From Oscarella lobularis (taxonomy: Eukaryota > Porifera > Homoscleromorpha > Homosclerophorida > Oscarellidae): a stretch of 64,000 nt of DNA. The notes beneath the pieces were generated by a model that ran no database searches, had not been told where the DNA came from, and saw only the letters and a program-made list of their open reading frames with translations. The stretch covers positions 1,420,536 through 1,484,535 of the forward strand of contig NC_089181.1 of NCBI RefSeq assembly GCF_947507565.1, read 5' to 3'. Positions within the stretch are counted from its first letter, which is position 1. Every line of letters begins with the position of its first letter. Positions 30,881-41,772 of the stretch are shown here, piece by piece. A program made the translations under genes and the position numbers.

Positions 30881-31371
30881 ACGACACCCTATGCGACCAT
30901 TCGGAGGGCCGTAACTCAAAAACGACGCAAGCAAGGCAAAATCGCTTAGACCAATTTGTTTTGCTTTGTCTTCTGTGTGTTTTCGCGCATGCGGCGAATC
31001 GCGAAAACAAGCGTGGACTCCAGAAAACGCACTTAGCAACCATTTTTCGAAGCGAAACTGAAAGCCAACGGAGCGACGAAGAGAAAATCGGCTTGACCAA
31101 TTTTTAGAGGTGAGACAAAGTAGCGATTCTGTAGAAGACATCGGGTAGTTGCAAATGGATCGACGGCAAGAAACGAGGAAACATGGTTTTGAGGAATCTA
31201 TCAAGATTACGCGGAAGACACGCAGGTGATCAACTAATCCTTCGGATAGAAGTTGGAGTAAGTATCTATTATGCGCCTGAAACAGCTGACACGGGCGTAA
31301 GTACTACCTAATTTGAATTTCGCGGTCCTTTCCCACGAGGGGTCACGTGGGAACCTTATGCGTGGGTGCAG

Positions 31372-32298
31372 TGTACGTCGCAATTGAGTTAGTATCTTTG
31401 TAATGCCAGCCTCATTTAGCAACCAAACCTAAGCGTGCGACCAAAAACGCCCAACAGGCCGCCGGCGGACGCAGCGGAGGCGTAGGGAAAAAATTGGCAG
31501 CCACCGAGGAAAAGTCGCGTCACGCGTCGGGCAGAGGTATGTTGCTAAGGCTAAGTATCTTCGTCATGTGAGACTCACTTAGCGACCGAACCCAAACGTG
31601 CGACCAAAGACGCTCAACAGGCCACCGGCGGACGCAGCGGAAGCAATTTGGTAGCCACCGAGAAGAAGTCGCATCGCGCGTCGGGCAGTGGTACGTCGCA
31701 ATTGACTAAGTATCTTCGTAATGTGAGCCTCATTTAAGTAGCGACCAAACCCAAACGTTCGGCTCAAGGGGCCGCGGGCATACCCAGCGGAGCCAGTGGT
31801 AAGCCGTAATCGACTAAGTATTTAGGATCTTGGTAATGCGAGTCTCATTTAGCTACACAACGCGTGATCGCAGCCAGCGAGGATCAACAGAATCCCCCAA
31901 GTGATGTGAAGAGATCGGACGCCACGAGCGCACGCAGCGGAGTCGGAGCAACTGGTAAGTCGTGTACTCGAATATGTATCGATTCACTTCATTTGAGCCT
32001 CTTTTCAACTATCAAACGCAAGCGCGTGATGAGGAGCGATGACGCTCAACACGCCGCCGCCGGAAGCGCTGCTAAAGGCACATGTGTTGTTGAATCGAAG
32101 GACTTCGCCAGGGAAAAGTCGGGCCGCGGCAGTGGTAAGCTGCAGTACCTAACTATAAGCGACTACTCGAGTATCAATGCCGAGCCTCTTTTAGCTGCCA
32201 AACGCAAGCGGAACGAGGTGGACAGGCTGTTAGACCGTCTTCACCCAGGAGAGCTTTCATACCGTCGGCGCGACGCGGCCGGAGTTGAACATTTGTAG
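31372..32298 (+). CDS. Gene with tandemly duplicated basic exons, 3' part
   Basis: Exons 31,420-31,536, 31,583-31,690, 31,742-31,798, 31,853-31,954, a unit at about 32,009-32,134 and 32,195-32,298 are all flanked by phase-1 introns of 46-60 bp and join into one open frame ending at TAG 32,296. Units 1-3 repeat a theme: ATKPKRATKNAQQAAGGRSG ... EKKSHRASGSG, rich in Lys, Arg, Gln and Gly. The introns are also similar to each other (gtacgtcgcaattgactaag ... gcctcatttag), so intron-exon pairs were duplicated. The fifth unit has lost its acceptor (ttttag became ttttcaa). The intron before it (54 bp) and the one after it (60 bp) have no stop and are multiples of three, so they can be read through. 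The last exon ends in KRKRNEVDRLLDRL ... VEHL. The 5' end was not found. Nuclear, nucleic-acid-binding by composition only. Confidence 0.6.
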
Positions 32299-32545
32299 TC
32301 GTTGAACAGAAGTCGTACGTTGCCGTTGCTTCTTTTGTCATTTGCATGGAACGGTTTTTCATGCACTTGCGTTTCGACTTCTAGAAAACTTATAGGACTA
32401 ATTGAGAAAACTGATAGAACTAATTGAACAAACTGACTTGTTTCCAAAATGAACGTCTCATCACTCACTAAAATCAGCCAGTGAGATTTGCCAAATAAAT
32501 GCGGTCAACCTGCCCTTCATTTTGCTGTATTGTCCAACATTTAAA

Positions 32546-32684
32546 ATTCCCGTATACAGTAGGAAAACGGCTTCTTGCTAAAAAACAAGAAAAGAGGAGG
32601 AGCCAAGCGTTTTATACGGGACTTACAAGTACTGCTCCTCCTCTTTTATTAGCGAGAAGCCGTTTTCCTACTGTATACGGGAGT
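32546..32684. mobile_element. Small MITE, about 139 bp, nearly perfect stem
   Basis: Left tcccgtatacagtaggaaaa and right ttttcctactgtatacggga are exact inverted copies, extended by acggcttct and agaagccgt. A second internal stem (aagaggaggagc with gctcctcctctt) completes the hairpin. No coding capacity. Near-identity of the arms indicates recent origin. Confidence 0.85.
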
Positions 32685-32969
32685 TTCTAATGCAATGATT
32701 GATTTCATTTCAGGAAAGCTATTCTGGCAGAACAGTTACTTTAGAGAACAGTTACTTTAGAGAATCTCACAACAACAATTACAAAAAAAAAGACAGTGTC
32801 ATTTCTTTCATCTACAATGGGTGTTTTTAATTAAGAACTAAAGCAGTCGGGTTGTGCATAGGATTGAACAAGCACATCTAACTCAAAACCTCAACCCGAA
32901 GAGCGAGCAGTTCCGATGTTGTGCTCGCACCCAGCTTTTCAATGTTTGAGAACAGCTTACTATTGCTGT

Positions 32970-33025
32970 TTCAACAACAACAACAACAACAACAACAACA
33001 TGCAACAACAACAATAACAACAGCA
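32970..33025. repeat. (CAA)n microsatellite
   Basis: About 16 CAA triplets with interruptions. Confidence 0.95.
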
Positions 33026-33419
33026 ACTTTGCTGCTGTACAGTTCAAAGCCGAATTTTCTGCTGTTGTCGAGACTCGTTGCCGAAGTCGTTGTGTCTTAA
33101 CAACAGCAACTTTGCGCTGTTGTTGAGTCAACAACGACTTCTCCTTTCTAAACACAGGGACTAGCCCGAAATAATGATATCTGTTTTTGTCTTTGTTTTT
33201 GCATCGTGAATTAAGAAACATATACGCTACAAAACTCTTGGGGTCTAGTGATATAGTCTTCCAATCAAGCCGTCTGCAAACGTAATAAGCAAACGCAGGG
33301 AGCTTAAAAACTCATCTTCACCTCTCTCTTCCGTATCAAGATATCTTCCGCCTTCTTCACCTATTATTAATTAATGAATTAAACTACAATTGAAACTACT
33401 TATCGAGATTGAACACTAC

Positions 33420-33575
33420 ACAGTTCCACTGTTTATAGAAACTGAACACAGTTCCACTGTTCCACTATTCCACTGTTCCACTATTTCACTGTTCCACTAT
33501 TTCACTGTTCCACTGTTCCACCATTCCACTTCTCTACTACTCCACTGTTCCACTACTCTATACTACTCCACTCAT
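33420..33575 (+). repeat. Minisatellite (ttccactrt units), plus orientation
   Basis: Repeats of gttccact and atttcact type. It is the inverted counterpart of the larger array at 36,306-37,170 and lies 85 bp before the P-like exon at 33,659. Confidence 0.9.
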
Positions 33576-33658
33576 ACTCTTGAATGAGAGTTGACCTCGC
33601 TGCTCAGGTATATAGGGCTGACGTCATGCAGCTCACTCTTCCAATGACATGCTCTATA

Positions 33659-33895
33659 GGTTTTGAGCGAGTCAGTAGCTACTGCCATGAAATATTACAA
33701 AGTCGCCAATTCCGAAGAATCTGCTAGATTTATACGAATATTTGACAAAGCATTCGATTGCCTCAACGCACGAAGCCTTGACGCTGACAAACCTTGTTGT
33801 GTTGGCTACAAGGGAGGAGACGACGAACGCCTAAAGGTTGGCGAAACAAAACGGTTTTCCAAAAGTCTTTTAGAACAAACATTTTATTTCACTTC
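33659..33895 (+). pseudogene. P-like (THAP9-type) transposase exon, inverted relative to the rest
   Basis: After a good acceptor (ctctatag) the frame reads VLSESVATAMKYY ... ESARFIRIFDKAFDCLNARS. This corresponds to the segment of P-type transposases that follows KLKxEHIxLxSF (LSxSVAxAL ... FIxxxxxxFDxLNxRS). The preceding segment of what looks like the same gene is at 37,175-37,294 on the other strand. The open frame is later fused to a dispersed repeat tail (from about 33,895). Confidence 0.65.
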
Positions 33896-33992
33896 CGGCC
33901 TTGAGATCACGTTTGAGAGAGCCACCCTCGCCGTTATACGGGCTCGCAAACTGCGTTTGCCAACCCGTACAACTGCGTTGGTCGGCTCATAA
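33895..33992 (+). repeat. Short copy of the dispersed repeat tail also seen at 39,712 and 43,472
   Basis: The phrase cacttccggcc ... agatcacgtttgagagagcc ... gttatacgggct ... cccgtacaact ... ggtcggctc matches the 3' ends of the two longer repeat copies at about 39,077-39,794 and 42,137-43,555. Confidence 0.8.
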
Positions 33993-34149
33993 TGTAGTGC
34001 ATGGGCTGTGTGCAAGTGAAGTGTATTTTGGTACCCAGGTGCAGGGGATTATATCCGGGCAACATGCACTATAAGACGTCGAACACCACATCCACCTTTC
34101 GAGAGGGTTGCGGGTTGACAGACATACCGGTCCGGCGGTTTGGAGACTC

Positions 34150-36300
34150 GACCATTCCTTGTGATTACCCGCGGCAGTGCAGGTTGCTCCGGCGGCTCTT
34201 GAAGTTGAGCTTGATTCGGCTCCTCCGGCTGCTCTTGCTGAACTGGAGGTGGATCTTCTACGACTTCTTCAGGATCGGCTTCTTCGTCTTCGTTGGAATC
34301 AATGTCAAAATAATAATATGGATCGACATCGGCGCGATTCGTAACTGGTTTCCAAAGTCGGCATCTCTTTTACTCGGTGACGTCGATCGAAGTCGGCCTT
34401 CTGTTTCGCATGGACGTCGTCGTCTTTCTCACGAAGTTTCTCTGTGGCGATCGATTGGGGAACGAGATTCTCTTCTGCTGTCGGCACCGTCGTCCTCAGG
34501 AGGCGTCCAATGAGGATTTGTGCTGGTGAGTAACCGTTAGCTAGAGGCGACGTTCTGCAAGATAAGGGTCGTCTAATTTCTTGAGGAGCTCTTTAACAAT
34601 CTTGACCATCCGTTCAGCCGGAGCTGCTCCATTGCCTTGTAACGCGGACTGCTCGTTACGTGTCAGAAGTCGCACTTCTCCGCAAACTCCTTAAAGGCTC
34701 CGGAAGCGAACTGGGGACCCTTGTCGGACCTCAACACTTTTGGGATTCCGTTTCTTCCGAAAATTGACTTAAGATGCTCAATGACTGAGCTGGACGTAGT
34801 CGCCTCGAGTTTCGCGATCTCGGGTATTCTCGAGAGGTAATCGGCAACGAGCAGGTACTGGCTTCCGGAATATTCAAACAAGTCTGTTCCGACCGTGTGC
34901 CAAGGGTATGCAGGGCTTTCCGTTTCCATCATAGGCTCAACCGGATTTGGCCTTTCTAATTTGCAAACGTCGCAGTTTTCGACGAGGAATTTGATCTCTT
35001 CCGCCAACCCAGGCCATCATACCGACTCTTGAGCTCTTGCCCGACATTTGACAATGCCCAAGTGGCCTGTGTGGATCATCTCCAAAATTTCGTGACGTAA
35101 GTTTGTAGCTTCTCCTTGAAGGGTATTCTGCGCTGGCCATCCCTCCCTCGCAAAAGTGGCGATGAGGTGGCAATCCGGATCGGCAGTCTGCGCGTGCTTG
35201 ATTTCTTCGAGTTTCCCCGGCGTAGCTGGAAGATCAGCGAGACGTCGTCGAGATACGCATCAGCTTCGACGGTTAATTCCGCGGCGGCGCAATCCGAATT
35301 TGAAAGTGGAGCCCTGAACAATGTGTCGGGTAGATACATCCTCGATCCTGGGATGTGGCGAATCGTGAAATAATAGCGAGCTAACGCGATGCGAAAGCGT
35401 TGCACTGGGTCGCTTCGTATTCCGCTCGCATCGATAATGTGGCCCAGAAACGTAACGGAGTCGACAGAGAAAACACATTTCTCCGGGTTGAGAGTAACGC
35501 CTGCTTCGACCAATTGGCACACGCGAACCAAACGATCGTCGTGCTCGGCTTGATTTAGTCCGTAGACGAGGCAGTCGTCCATCAGACAGATGACTCCTAT
35601 CAGCCCGGCGAGTATTTGTTGCATTTGTTTTTGGAAATACTCCGGCGCTGATGTAATTCCAAAAGGTAATCTATTGTAGCAGAATCTCCCAAGGAGTAAT
35701 GAAAGTCGTCAGCAGGGACAATTAAAGCTTTGGCGAGGAAGATCTGCCAAAACCCGCTGTTCGCATCTAACTTGCTAAATACGACGGCTCCTCGGAGTTG
35801 TCCTAGGGATTGGTCGACAGCAGGAAGCATTAAACGCTCTCGTTTAACACATTCATTCAATTTCCCTAGGTCGACGCAGATTCTGACCTTGTAAATCGAC
35901 TTTGGTACGACTACCATGCCAGCACACCACTCGGTTGGCTCGTCGACGGGCGATATAACTCCGATCGACTGCATTCTATCGAGCTCCTCCTATGAGCGGA
36001 AGGGCCACGCGGCGCCGCGTCGTCAACGCGAAGGGTTTGGCTCCGTCCCGTAATCGGATGACGTATTCTCCTGGCAAGTCCTCGAAAAAGCGCAGGGAAC
36101 TGTTCGCGAATGCGAATCTCGTGTATAATCGCCTCCTTCTCCTCCCTTTCCAGGAGGGCGGGTCTCTTCAAAATCTGAAGGGCTTCGATGGCAGGTCGTC
36201 CGAGAAGGGCGTGTCGTAGTGGTCGTACGACGATGGCTTCGTGCTGAGGAGGGCTAAATACAGCTTTGTGCAAACCACAAAGCGCATGCGCGTTCATCAC
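34150..36300 (-). pseudogene. Decayed Ty3/Gypsy-type pol (PR-RT and IN fragments)
   Basis: On the minus strand the order is the protease end (HALLGRPAIEALQIL, about 36,200), RT (GMVVVPKSIYKVRICVDLGKLNE, KLDANSGFWQI, then LMDDCLVYG with DD, and TFLGHIID), a remnant of RNase H (HIPGSRMYLPDTL) and integrase (CDVCKLERPNPVEPM, GTDLFEYSGSQYLLVADY, RSDKGPQFASGAF). A C-terminal piece at about 34,310-34,450 (LVPQSIATEKLREKDDD) follows. Most of RNase H and the end of the integrase core are deleted, and there are several frame changes. No LTRs could be identified. It is a different lineage from the 25-29.6 kb element, judged from the motif spelling. Confidence 0.8.
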
Positions 36301-36305
36301 AAAGT

Positions 36306-37170
36306 ACCTATGGTGGAAAAGTGGAATAGTGGAAAAAGCTCATTCAACTACTTAAAAGTAACGCTAAAGACAATAGAATTGTTAACATAGCAAAACAGTG
36401 CAGTAATAAAATAGTGGAACAATAAAGTGGTAGAACAGTGAAACAGTAAAGTAGTAAAACAGTAGAATGGTAGAATAGTGGAACAGTAGAGTAGTAAAAC
36501 AGTAGAATGGTTGACATGCTAGAGCAGTGGAGTGGTGGAATAGTGAAACACTAGAGTAGTAAAACAGTAGAATGGTTGACATGGTAGAGCAGTGGAGTGG
36601 TATAGAATAGTGGAACAGTAGAGTAGTAAAACAGTTGACATGGTAGAGCAGTGGAGTGGTAGAATAGTGGAACAGTAGAGTAGTAAAACAGTAGAATGGT
36701 TGACATGGTAGAGCAGTGGAGTGGTAGACTAGTGGAACAGTAGAGTAGTAAAACAGTAGAATGGTTGACATGGTAGAGCAGTGGAGTGGTAGAACAGTGG
36801 AACAGTAGAGTAGTAAACAGTAGAATGGTAGACATGGTAGAGTAGTAGAGTGGTAGAACAGTGGAACAGTAAAGTAGTAAAACAGTAGATTGGTTGACAT
36901 GGTAGAACAGTGCAGTGGTAGAACAGTAAAACAGTAGAGTAGTAAACAGTAGAATGGTAGACATGGTAGAGTAGTAGAGTGATAGAATAGTGGAACAGTA
37001 GAGCAGTAAAACAGTGGATTGGTTGACGTGGTAGAATGGTAGAATAGTGGAACAGTAGAGTAGTAAACAGTAGAATGGTGGACATGGTAGAGTAGTAGAA
37101 TAGTGGTAGAGTAGTAAAACAGTAGAATGGTTGACATGGTAGAGTAGTGGTAGAATAGTGGAGTAGAATG
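36306..37170 (-). repeat. Minisatellite array (about 60-bp higher-order unit), minus orientation
   Basis: About 860 bp made of variants of gtagagcagtggagtggtag, aatagtggaacagtagagta and gtaaaacagtagaatggttg, recurring about every 56-63 bp. The long open frames over it (Tyr/Ser/Thr/Leu/Phe-rich on the minus strand) are by-products of the repeat. Confidence 0.9.
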
Positions 37171-37174
37171 AGTC

Positions 37175-38744
37175 CAGGTAGATATGTTCTCGCTTAAGCT
37201 TTTTTAGAATGTACAAGCCGCTTGATTCTCTAGCCTCTTCATGACTATTGTACACGTCGATGACATGCTGCCAAGTACTTAATAGGCTTTCCATTCATCT
37301 ATATGTGTACAATCCTGGCCTAACAACAAATGTTTACACTGCTTACCCACATGGCTCTCGCTTTATTTCCAGGATAAGAGTGACTGAAACAATTTCTTGT
37401 GATTTTGATTAGATGCGGGGCGTCGCAAACGAAGAAAATGGGTCGCCGATCGACGCTGTAAATATTTTCGGTTTGATAAACAAACGGCCCTTCGCCCTGA
37501 TGCATTTTATAAAATTTCCTGTTTGACGCGGCACCATCGCTTGTTATCGTCATCACTTTCAGACCAATGCTTTCAATGTTCCGAATAATTTCCCAAACAG
37601 TGCTGAAAAGATTTTCGGCAACAACGTCGGCAGCTAGAAAGTGTGCATAGGGAAATTTGAACGACGTGAATATCCCGCGAATCATAAAGACAAGCATGCT
37701 TGTCGCAATGGATTTCGGAACTTTCAAATTCGACGACGTCGACGCCAATTGCTTCAATTCGTTGCTTACAGAATCAAGGTTGGCAAAGCCAACCTTGCAA
37801 GAATGCTTATCAAACACTAAGTCTTGGCGAATTTTCATTTCGTCGAAGGATAAGGCGACAAATTTCTTGCCTTCCTGCAATTCAGATATTTGTGCACTGT
37901 GAGCCAATTGCTCGTTTAGTTCAGCTGTCAGTCCTTCGCCTGACCGCCAGAAGCCAACGTAGTCGGAAAGAGTTCTTTCTGACGGCATTAGTAGGAATCC
38001 GGATCTCCTTATCTGATCGTACTCCGAAGACGACTGCATTTTAATGCTTAAGGCCCAACGGATGTATAAAGGATCCCAGCGTCGTCCCGTTGGCCTCTTC
38101 CTTTTTGAAGCGTCTACTTGCTGTTCCCAGAAAAGCCTTTGGAAGCTTCCTTTTGGGAACATAGCGCAGATCTCTTTATTGCTGTTGCCTGCTATTTCTT
38201 CAATATCTGATGATAGATCCGGCTGCACTTCAATACTTCTTTTCTCTGTCCACGCTTTGATTCTGTTCTTCAGACGCATAATTTTTCGTTGTTGAAATTT
38301 TGTTTTACGGGCTAATTGTGCAAATTTTCCTGATCTTTGCGGCGTTGACAGCGAAGAATTTTTAGCAAATTTAGATGCGGTTAGTGGCGAGGACGGCGTT
38401 TGACTGCGCTTGTAGTAATCTCGGAGCTGGGCACGTGTCTTCTGGCAAGGCTGGCATCTTCGCCCTGACGTCGTAGTCAGAATTTCGCATTTTCTTGAGC
38501 GCACAGTCGTCGAACAGAAGGATCCGCTGACAAGATTAGGCCACGCGACAACCTTCAACGACGGAGCTCCTCCTCGAGAAACAAAGCACTTCTTTTTCTT
38601 TTGGACTACGTCAACAAACATGCTTTCGGGATTGCCGGGACAAATCGCTAATGACTCAAGCAAATCGAAGAAAGAAGGAAAATTAGAGTAGTTGACGCTG
38701 TCGGAAGAGATTTCGGAGAGTGCCAAAGCTGGACAGGCCTTCAA
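37175..38744 (-). pseudogene. P-like (THAP9-type) transposase, 5' and central part
   Basis: A 474-codon frame (37,320-38,744) holds a Cys region (RSRKCEIL ... RRCQPCQKTRAQL), a coiled-coil-like Lys/Arg stretch, LIRWALSIKMQSSSEYDQIRRSGFLLMPSERTLSDY-type text (read here in two parts), FVALSFDEMKIRQDLVFD (first Asp) and TITSDGAASNRKFY (second Asp). It ends in FFVCDAPHLIKITRNCFSHS and a donor GTAAGC after AMW. A second exon (to 37,175) continues with a one-base frame slip near 37,285 as WQHVIDVYNSHEEARESSGL ... LKREHIYLDSF and then breaks off in the minisatellite. No THAP finger or ATG is visible at the start; a stop lies just upstream. The next expected segment sits inverted at 33,659. Confidence 0.75.
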
Positions 38745-39034
38745 ATCGACTGGAAGTCCAGCAACGTGTGTAGCTTCGCTATTCCTCTTTTGTCAATGAG
38801 ACTATGAGATATGAAAGTCGGAGGTGCGGCTGAGTTACTTTCAGGGCTATATTGTAGTCTTGAAAGGCACAAGGTATATCCCGAAACGGTTTCGTGCCAA
38901 TCATTCGAATCTCTCCTATTTAATCTCTGCCCAGACTCTCTCCCAGCCGCGTAGCGCGCGCGGGAGGAGTCTGGGTTTCAGAGGCTAAACCAAGTCACCT
39001 AGTCTGGTCAGGGGAGGTCAGGGTCAGGGTTAAT
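38745..39034. other. Non-coding
   Basis: No motif. An imperfect hairpin (ccagactctctcccagc with gggaggagtctggg, about 38,930-38,975) precedes the nested repeats. Confidence 0.4.
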
Positions 39035-39076
39035 CTCGTTCCCAGTCCCTCCCCCTCCGTTAATATCACTCGAGAG

Positions 39077-39794
39077 TGATGGCCCGGTGTTCACCGTGTT
39101 GCCATCATGCAGAGTCTCCCACCGCTTACCGTACGCGAGTGCATAACGTAGTGTGACGTCAAAAAATATTACATCACACTATGTTATGACAACATAAGTT
39201 ATGTTGTCACATATTCACGTGGTCATTACAGCCGTTAGCTACTACAGCTCAGTCCTACCTACATACTGTAAATACTTGCATGATTGCAATGGTTTCCTAA
39301 TTAGGCGCTTTCCTGACGTACTGTATTTGATAATGTGCTCTGTGTGTATTGAGGAGGACCTATGCATGTGTACGGGTCATATTTCCTGTTACCCGTACGT
39401 ACATACCAACCCACATGTGGATACTTTGATTGTGACGTCAAAGCGTGACAATCAAAACTGTCGTTTAGGTTTCTCAGCGCATTTATAACACGGAAAATAG
39501 CACAGATCAATTGGAAACATGGGTTTCTAAGCATTTTTTCCGTTTATGAAAGAAAAAACCCTTTTTCGCGCCGTAAATGGCCTTTTTTGGGGCACCATTT
39601 TGGGCCCTATGTCGCGCATGCGCTGTACGAAAAAACGGGTTTTTAAGTTACGTCACAATACGGAGCGAACAGACACACAGACAGACAGACAGACAGACAG
39701 ACATACAGACACTTCCGGTCCTAAGATCACGTTTGAGAGAGCCTCCCTCAGCTGTTATACGGGCTCCACCCGTACAACTCTGGTGGTCGGCTCC
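39077..39794 (+). repeat. Dispersed repeat family, copy 1 (about 720 bp)
   Basis: The copy starts tgatggcccggtgttcaccg, which itself folds with ttgccatca, and ends ggtcggctccac. A second copy with the same start and end is at 42,137-43,555, and its last 100 bp also occur at 33,895-33,992. It has an ACAG microsatellite (39,672-39,710) near the end. No coding capacity; SINE- or MITE-like. Confidence 0.8.
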
Positions 39795-40299
39795 ACTACG
39801 GGGAGAGGGTCTGGGGACATGCCTTTGATCTTGTTGTGCACCGCTCCCCAATTTTTGGGGGGATAATTGGTAGTGACGTAAGTGCCGCGAAGTAGCAAGT
39901 GTACGCGCGAAGTAGCGATTCAGCGTTGCGCGTCGATTTCTAGCTACATTACGGATCGCGAGAATCTCGCTCTATAGGGTATGCAAAGGAGCGCTGCAGA
40001 ACGGTTTCGCCGGAGATCTGCGCAGGTGTGCCCGTATCTCGCACCAACACACTCGCCGACTACTGCCGGCGAAACCGTTCTGCAGTGCATAACCTTTAGT
40101 ATAGAGCGAGATTCTCGCGATCCGGCCGTAATGCAGCTAGAAATCGACGCGCAACGCTGAATCGGGTGTGCACTTGCTACTTCGCGCGTACACTTGCTAC
40201 TTCGCGGCACCTACGTCACTACCAATTATCCCCCCAAAAATCGGGGGGAGCGGTGCACAACAAGATCAAAGGCATGTCCCCAGACCCTCTCCCCGTAGT
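39795..40299. mobile_element. Foldback element, about 505 bp, near-perfect palindrome
   Basis: Both ends read actacggggagagggtctgg inward. The arms (about 240 bp each) remain alignable to a loop near 40,040 (ctgcagaacggtttcgccgg and its mirror). A few differences exist between the arms, so they are genuine. No open frame of note. Confidence 0.85.
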
Positions 40300-40336
40300 G
40301 ATATTAACGGAGGGGGAGGGGCTGGGAACGAGACTA

Positions 40337-41772
40337 CTATCTGTCCACGCTCACTTTACCGATCACAGTGGAGCTGACGTCACTAACTGAGTAACGAGAT
40401 AATGACATCGGAAGTGGCAGACCGGGAGCTGATTCTGGAATATCGATTATAGCCGTAGCCAGATGAACCGCTCTCGAGGTCTCGGACGATGTTGGCCGAG
40501 GAATGGTGTGAATGCTATGAAAGTCGTCGATCACAAGCACGGCCAAATTCTTTTGTAAGATCGCCGATTGAATATAAGTATTGACTTGCTTTTGGTTTGA
40601 TAGGCTTAGTTTTTCCTTCAATCTCCGGATCGTCTTGGGATTGGGACATATTCCGAGAACTCGCCCGCTCTCCAAAGCAGCTTCGGTGCATCCACTGAGT
40701 TCAAGGTGTAACCCCACGTCATTTACGAAAGTTGTAATTTTCTGTATAGGTGCATATCTAAGGATCATTGGATTCTATTGTAGTCTCGGTAGTTTTTACC
40801 TGGTTGCCAAGGTAAGCTAGCCTATAGAGTTCTCCTACAACCCTTTGCTGTCTCAGTTCATTCTTGCTTTCGATTTGCTCAACGGAATAATCGCAGAACA
40901 GGCATTTCTCAATCATATCAAACAAGCCAGGAGCGTGGATATCACAGAAAGCTCGCATATCCTCAACGGAATACAGCTTCTTAGCGTCATCGCAAGCGTG
41001 GTGCCGATAAAGAGATTTTTGGAAAGACTTGACTAACGAGGGAAAATCTATAAGCCAGAGCAATAATGCAATGCATTATTTTATTTATTGTATATTTATT
41101 AGCACCATGCTCTTGAAGCATTTTGATCTCTTCCTCCAGTTTGACGACTCGTTGACGAGTGACTGCGATTTCTTCTTGGGCGGCACTAAGCGCCTCCTTC
41201 GTTCTTACCAATTCACTGCTACGCGAACTGCCTGGTATCAACTACGTCAACACATTTCAAATCAGTAACGTTTAAGGTCACGTAGCATATATTCATTTAG
41301 CTCAAACCTGAGAACTAAGTTCTTCCAAAGGAATTGCAAGTCTTTTGGGTGGTGGTCTGTAAAGAGGGTGCGCAGTTACTTGGTCAAGTCGATCCATGCA
41401 AGAGCGATGACTCCTGCATACGAAGGCTGCAACTTCGCCTAATAAGATATCGATAATTCAGTTGCTTCGAAGTCGACCGAATGGAGGACGTTGCGCACCC
41501 GAAAGGTCGTCAAGCACTGCGTACAGGCGATCGGGACACGGCCGGAGGGAATCGGAGCACCGATCGGAGTCGAACGAGAAGGCGCAACGAGCATTTCGAG
41601 CCAATTGAAATCGGGAATGGGTGAGACAAAGCCCCACGTCGGTGGAAAATCCCCTTTCGCGCGCGTCGCACCCCGAGTAGAGAGAAACGTCACCGAAACA
41701 GCCAGTTTGCGAGGACTTGCGGGATCGCGTGACGTTCCCAAGACTGAAATGGCACTCGACAAAGTCAATCAT
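40337..41772 (-). CDS. Unknown five-exon gene, 404 residues, of a type recurrent in early-branching animals
   Basis: Exons 41,478-41,772 (ATG at 41,770), 41,308-41,438, 41,106-41,241, 40,800-41,047 and 40,337-40,741 all join at GT/AG sites in matching phase into one open frame. The start is Cys/Arg-rich. A coiled-coil-like stretch follows (LVRTKEALSAAQEEIAVTRQ ... LEEEIKML), then a helical region (FQKSLYRHHACDDAKKLYSV, RQQRVVGELYRLAYLGNQ), then GRVLGICPNPKTIRRLKEKL and LVIDDFHSIHTIPRPTSS. I believe similar text recurs in many sponge and cnidarian predicted proteins, possibly transposon-borne, but I cannot name a family. The stop is 5 bp from a nested repeat element, so the 3' end may have been cut by that insertion. 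Confidence 0.6.

Larger units (their letters stand above)
39035..40332. mobile_element. Composite of nested inverted-repeat elements
   Basis: The outermost 36 bp (ctcgttcccagtccctcccc onward, 39,035-39,070) recur inverted at 40,297-40,332. Between them lie, side by side, a copy of a dispersed repeat (39,077-39,794) and a foldback element (39,795-40,299). The right outer arm adjoins the last codon of the gene at 40,337. Confidence 0.7.

Noticed and set aside
34001-34513. 170-codon plus-strand open frame
   Set aside because: It is antisense to the integrase C-terminal part of the decayed pol and has no motif of its own.
36382-37294. Two 250-codon minus-strand proteins rich in Tyr, Ser, Leu, Phe
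   Set aside because: They are translations of the minisatellite; only the first 40 codons of one (WQHVIDVYNSHEE) are real P-like sequence.
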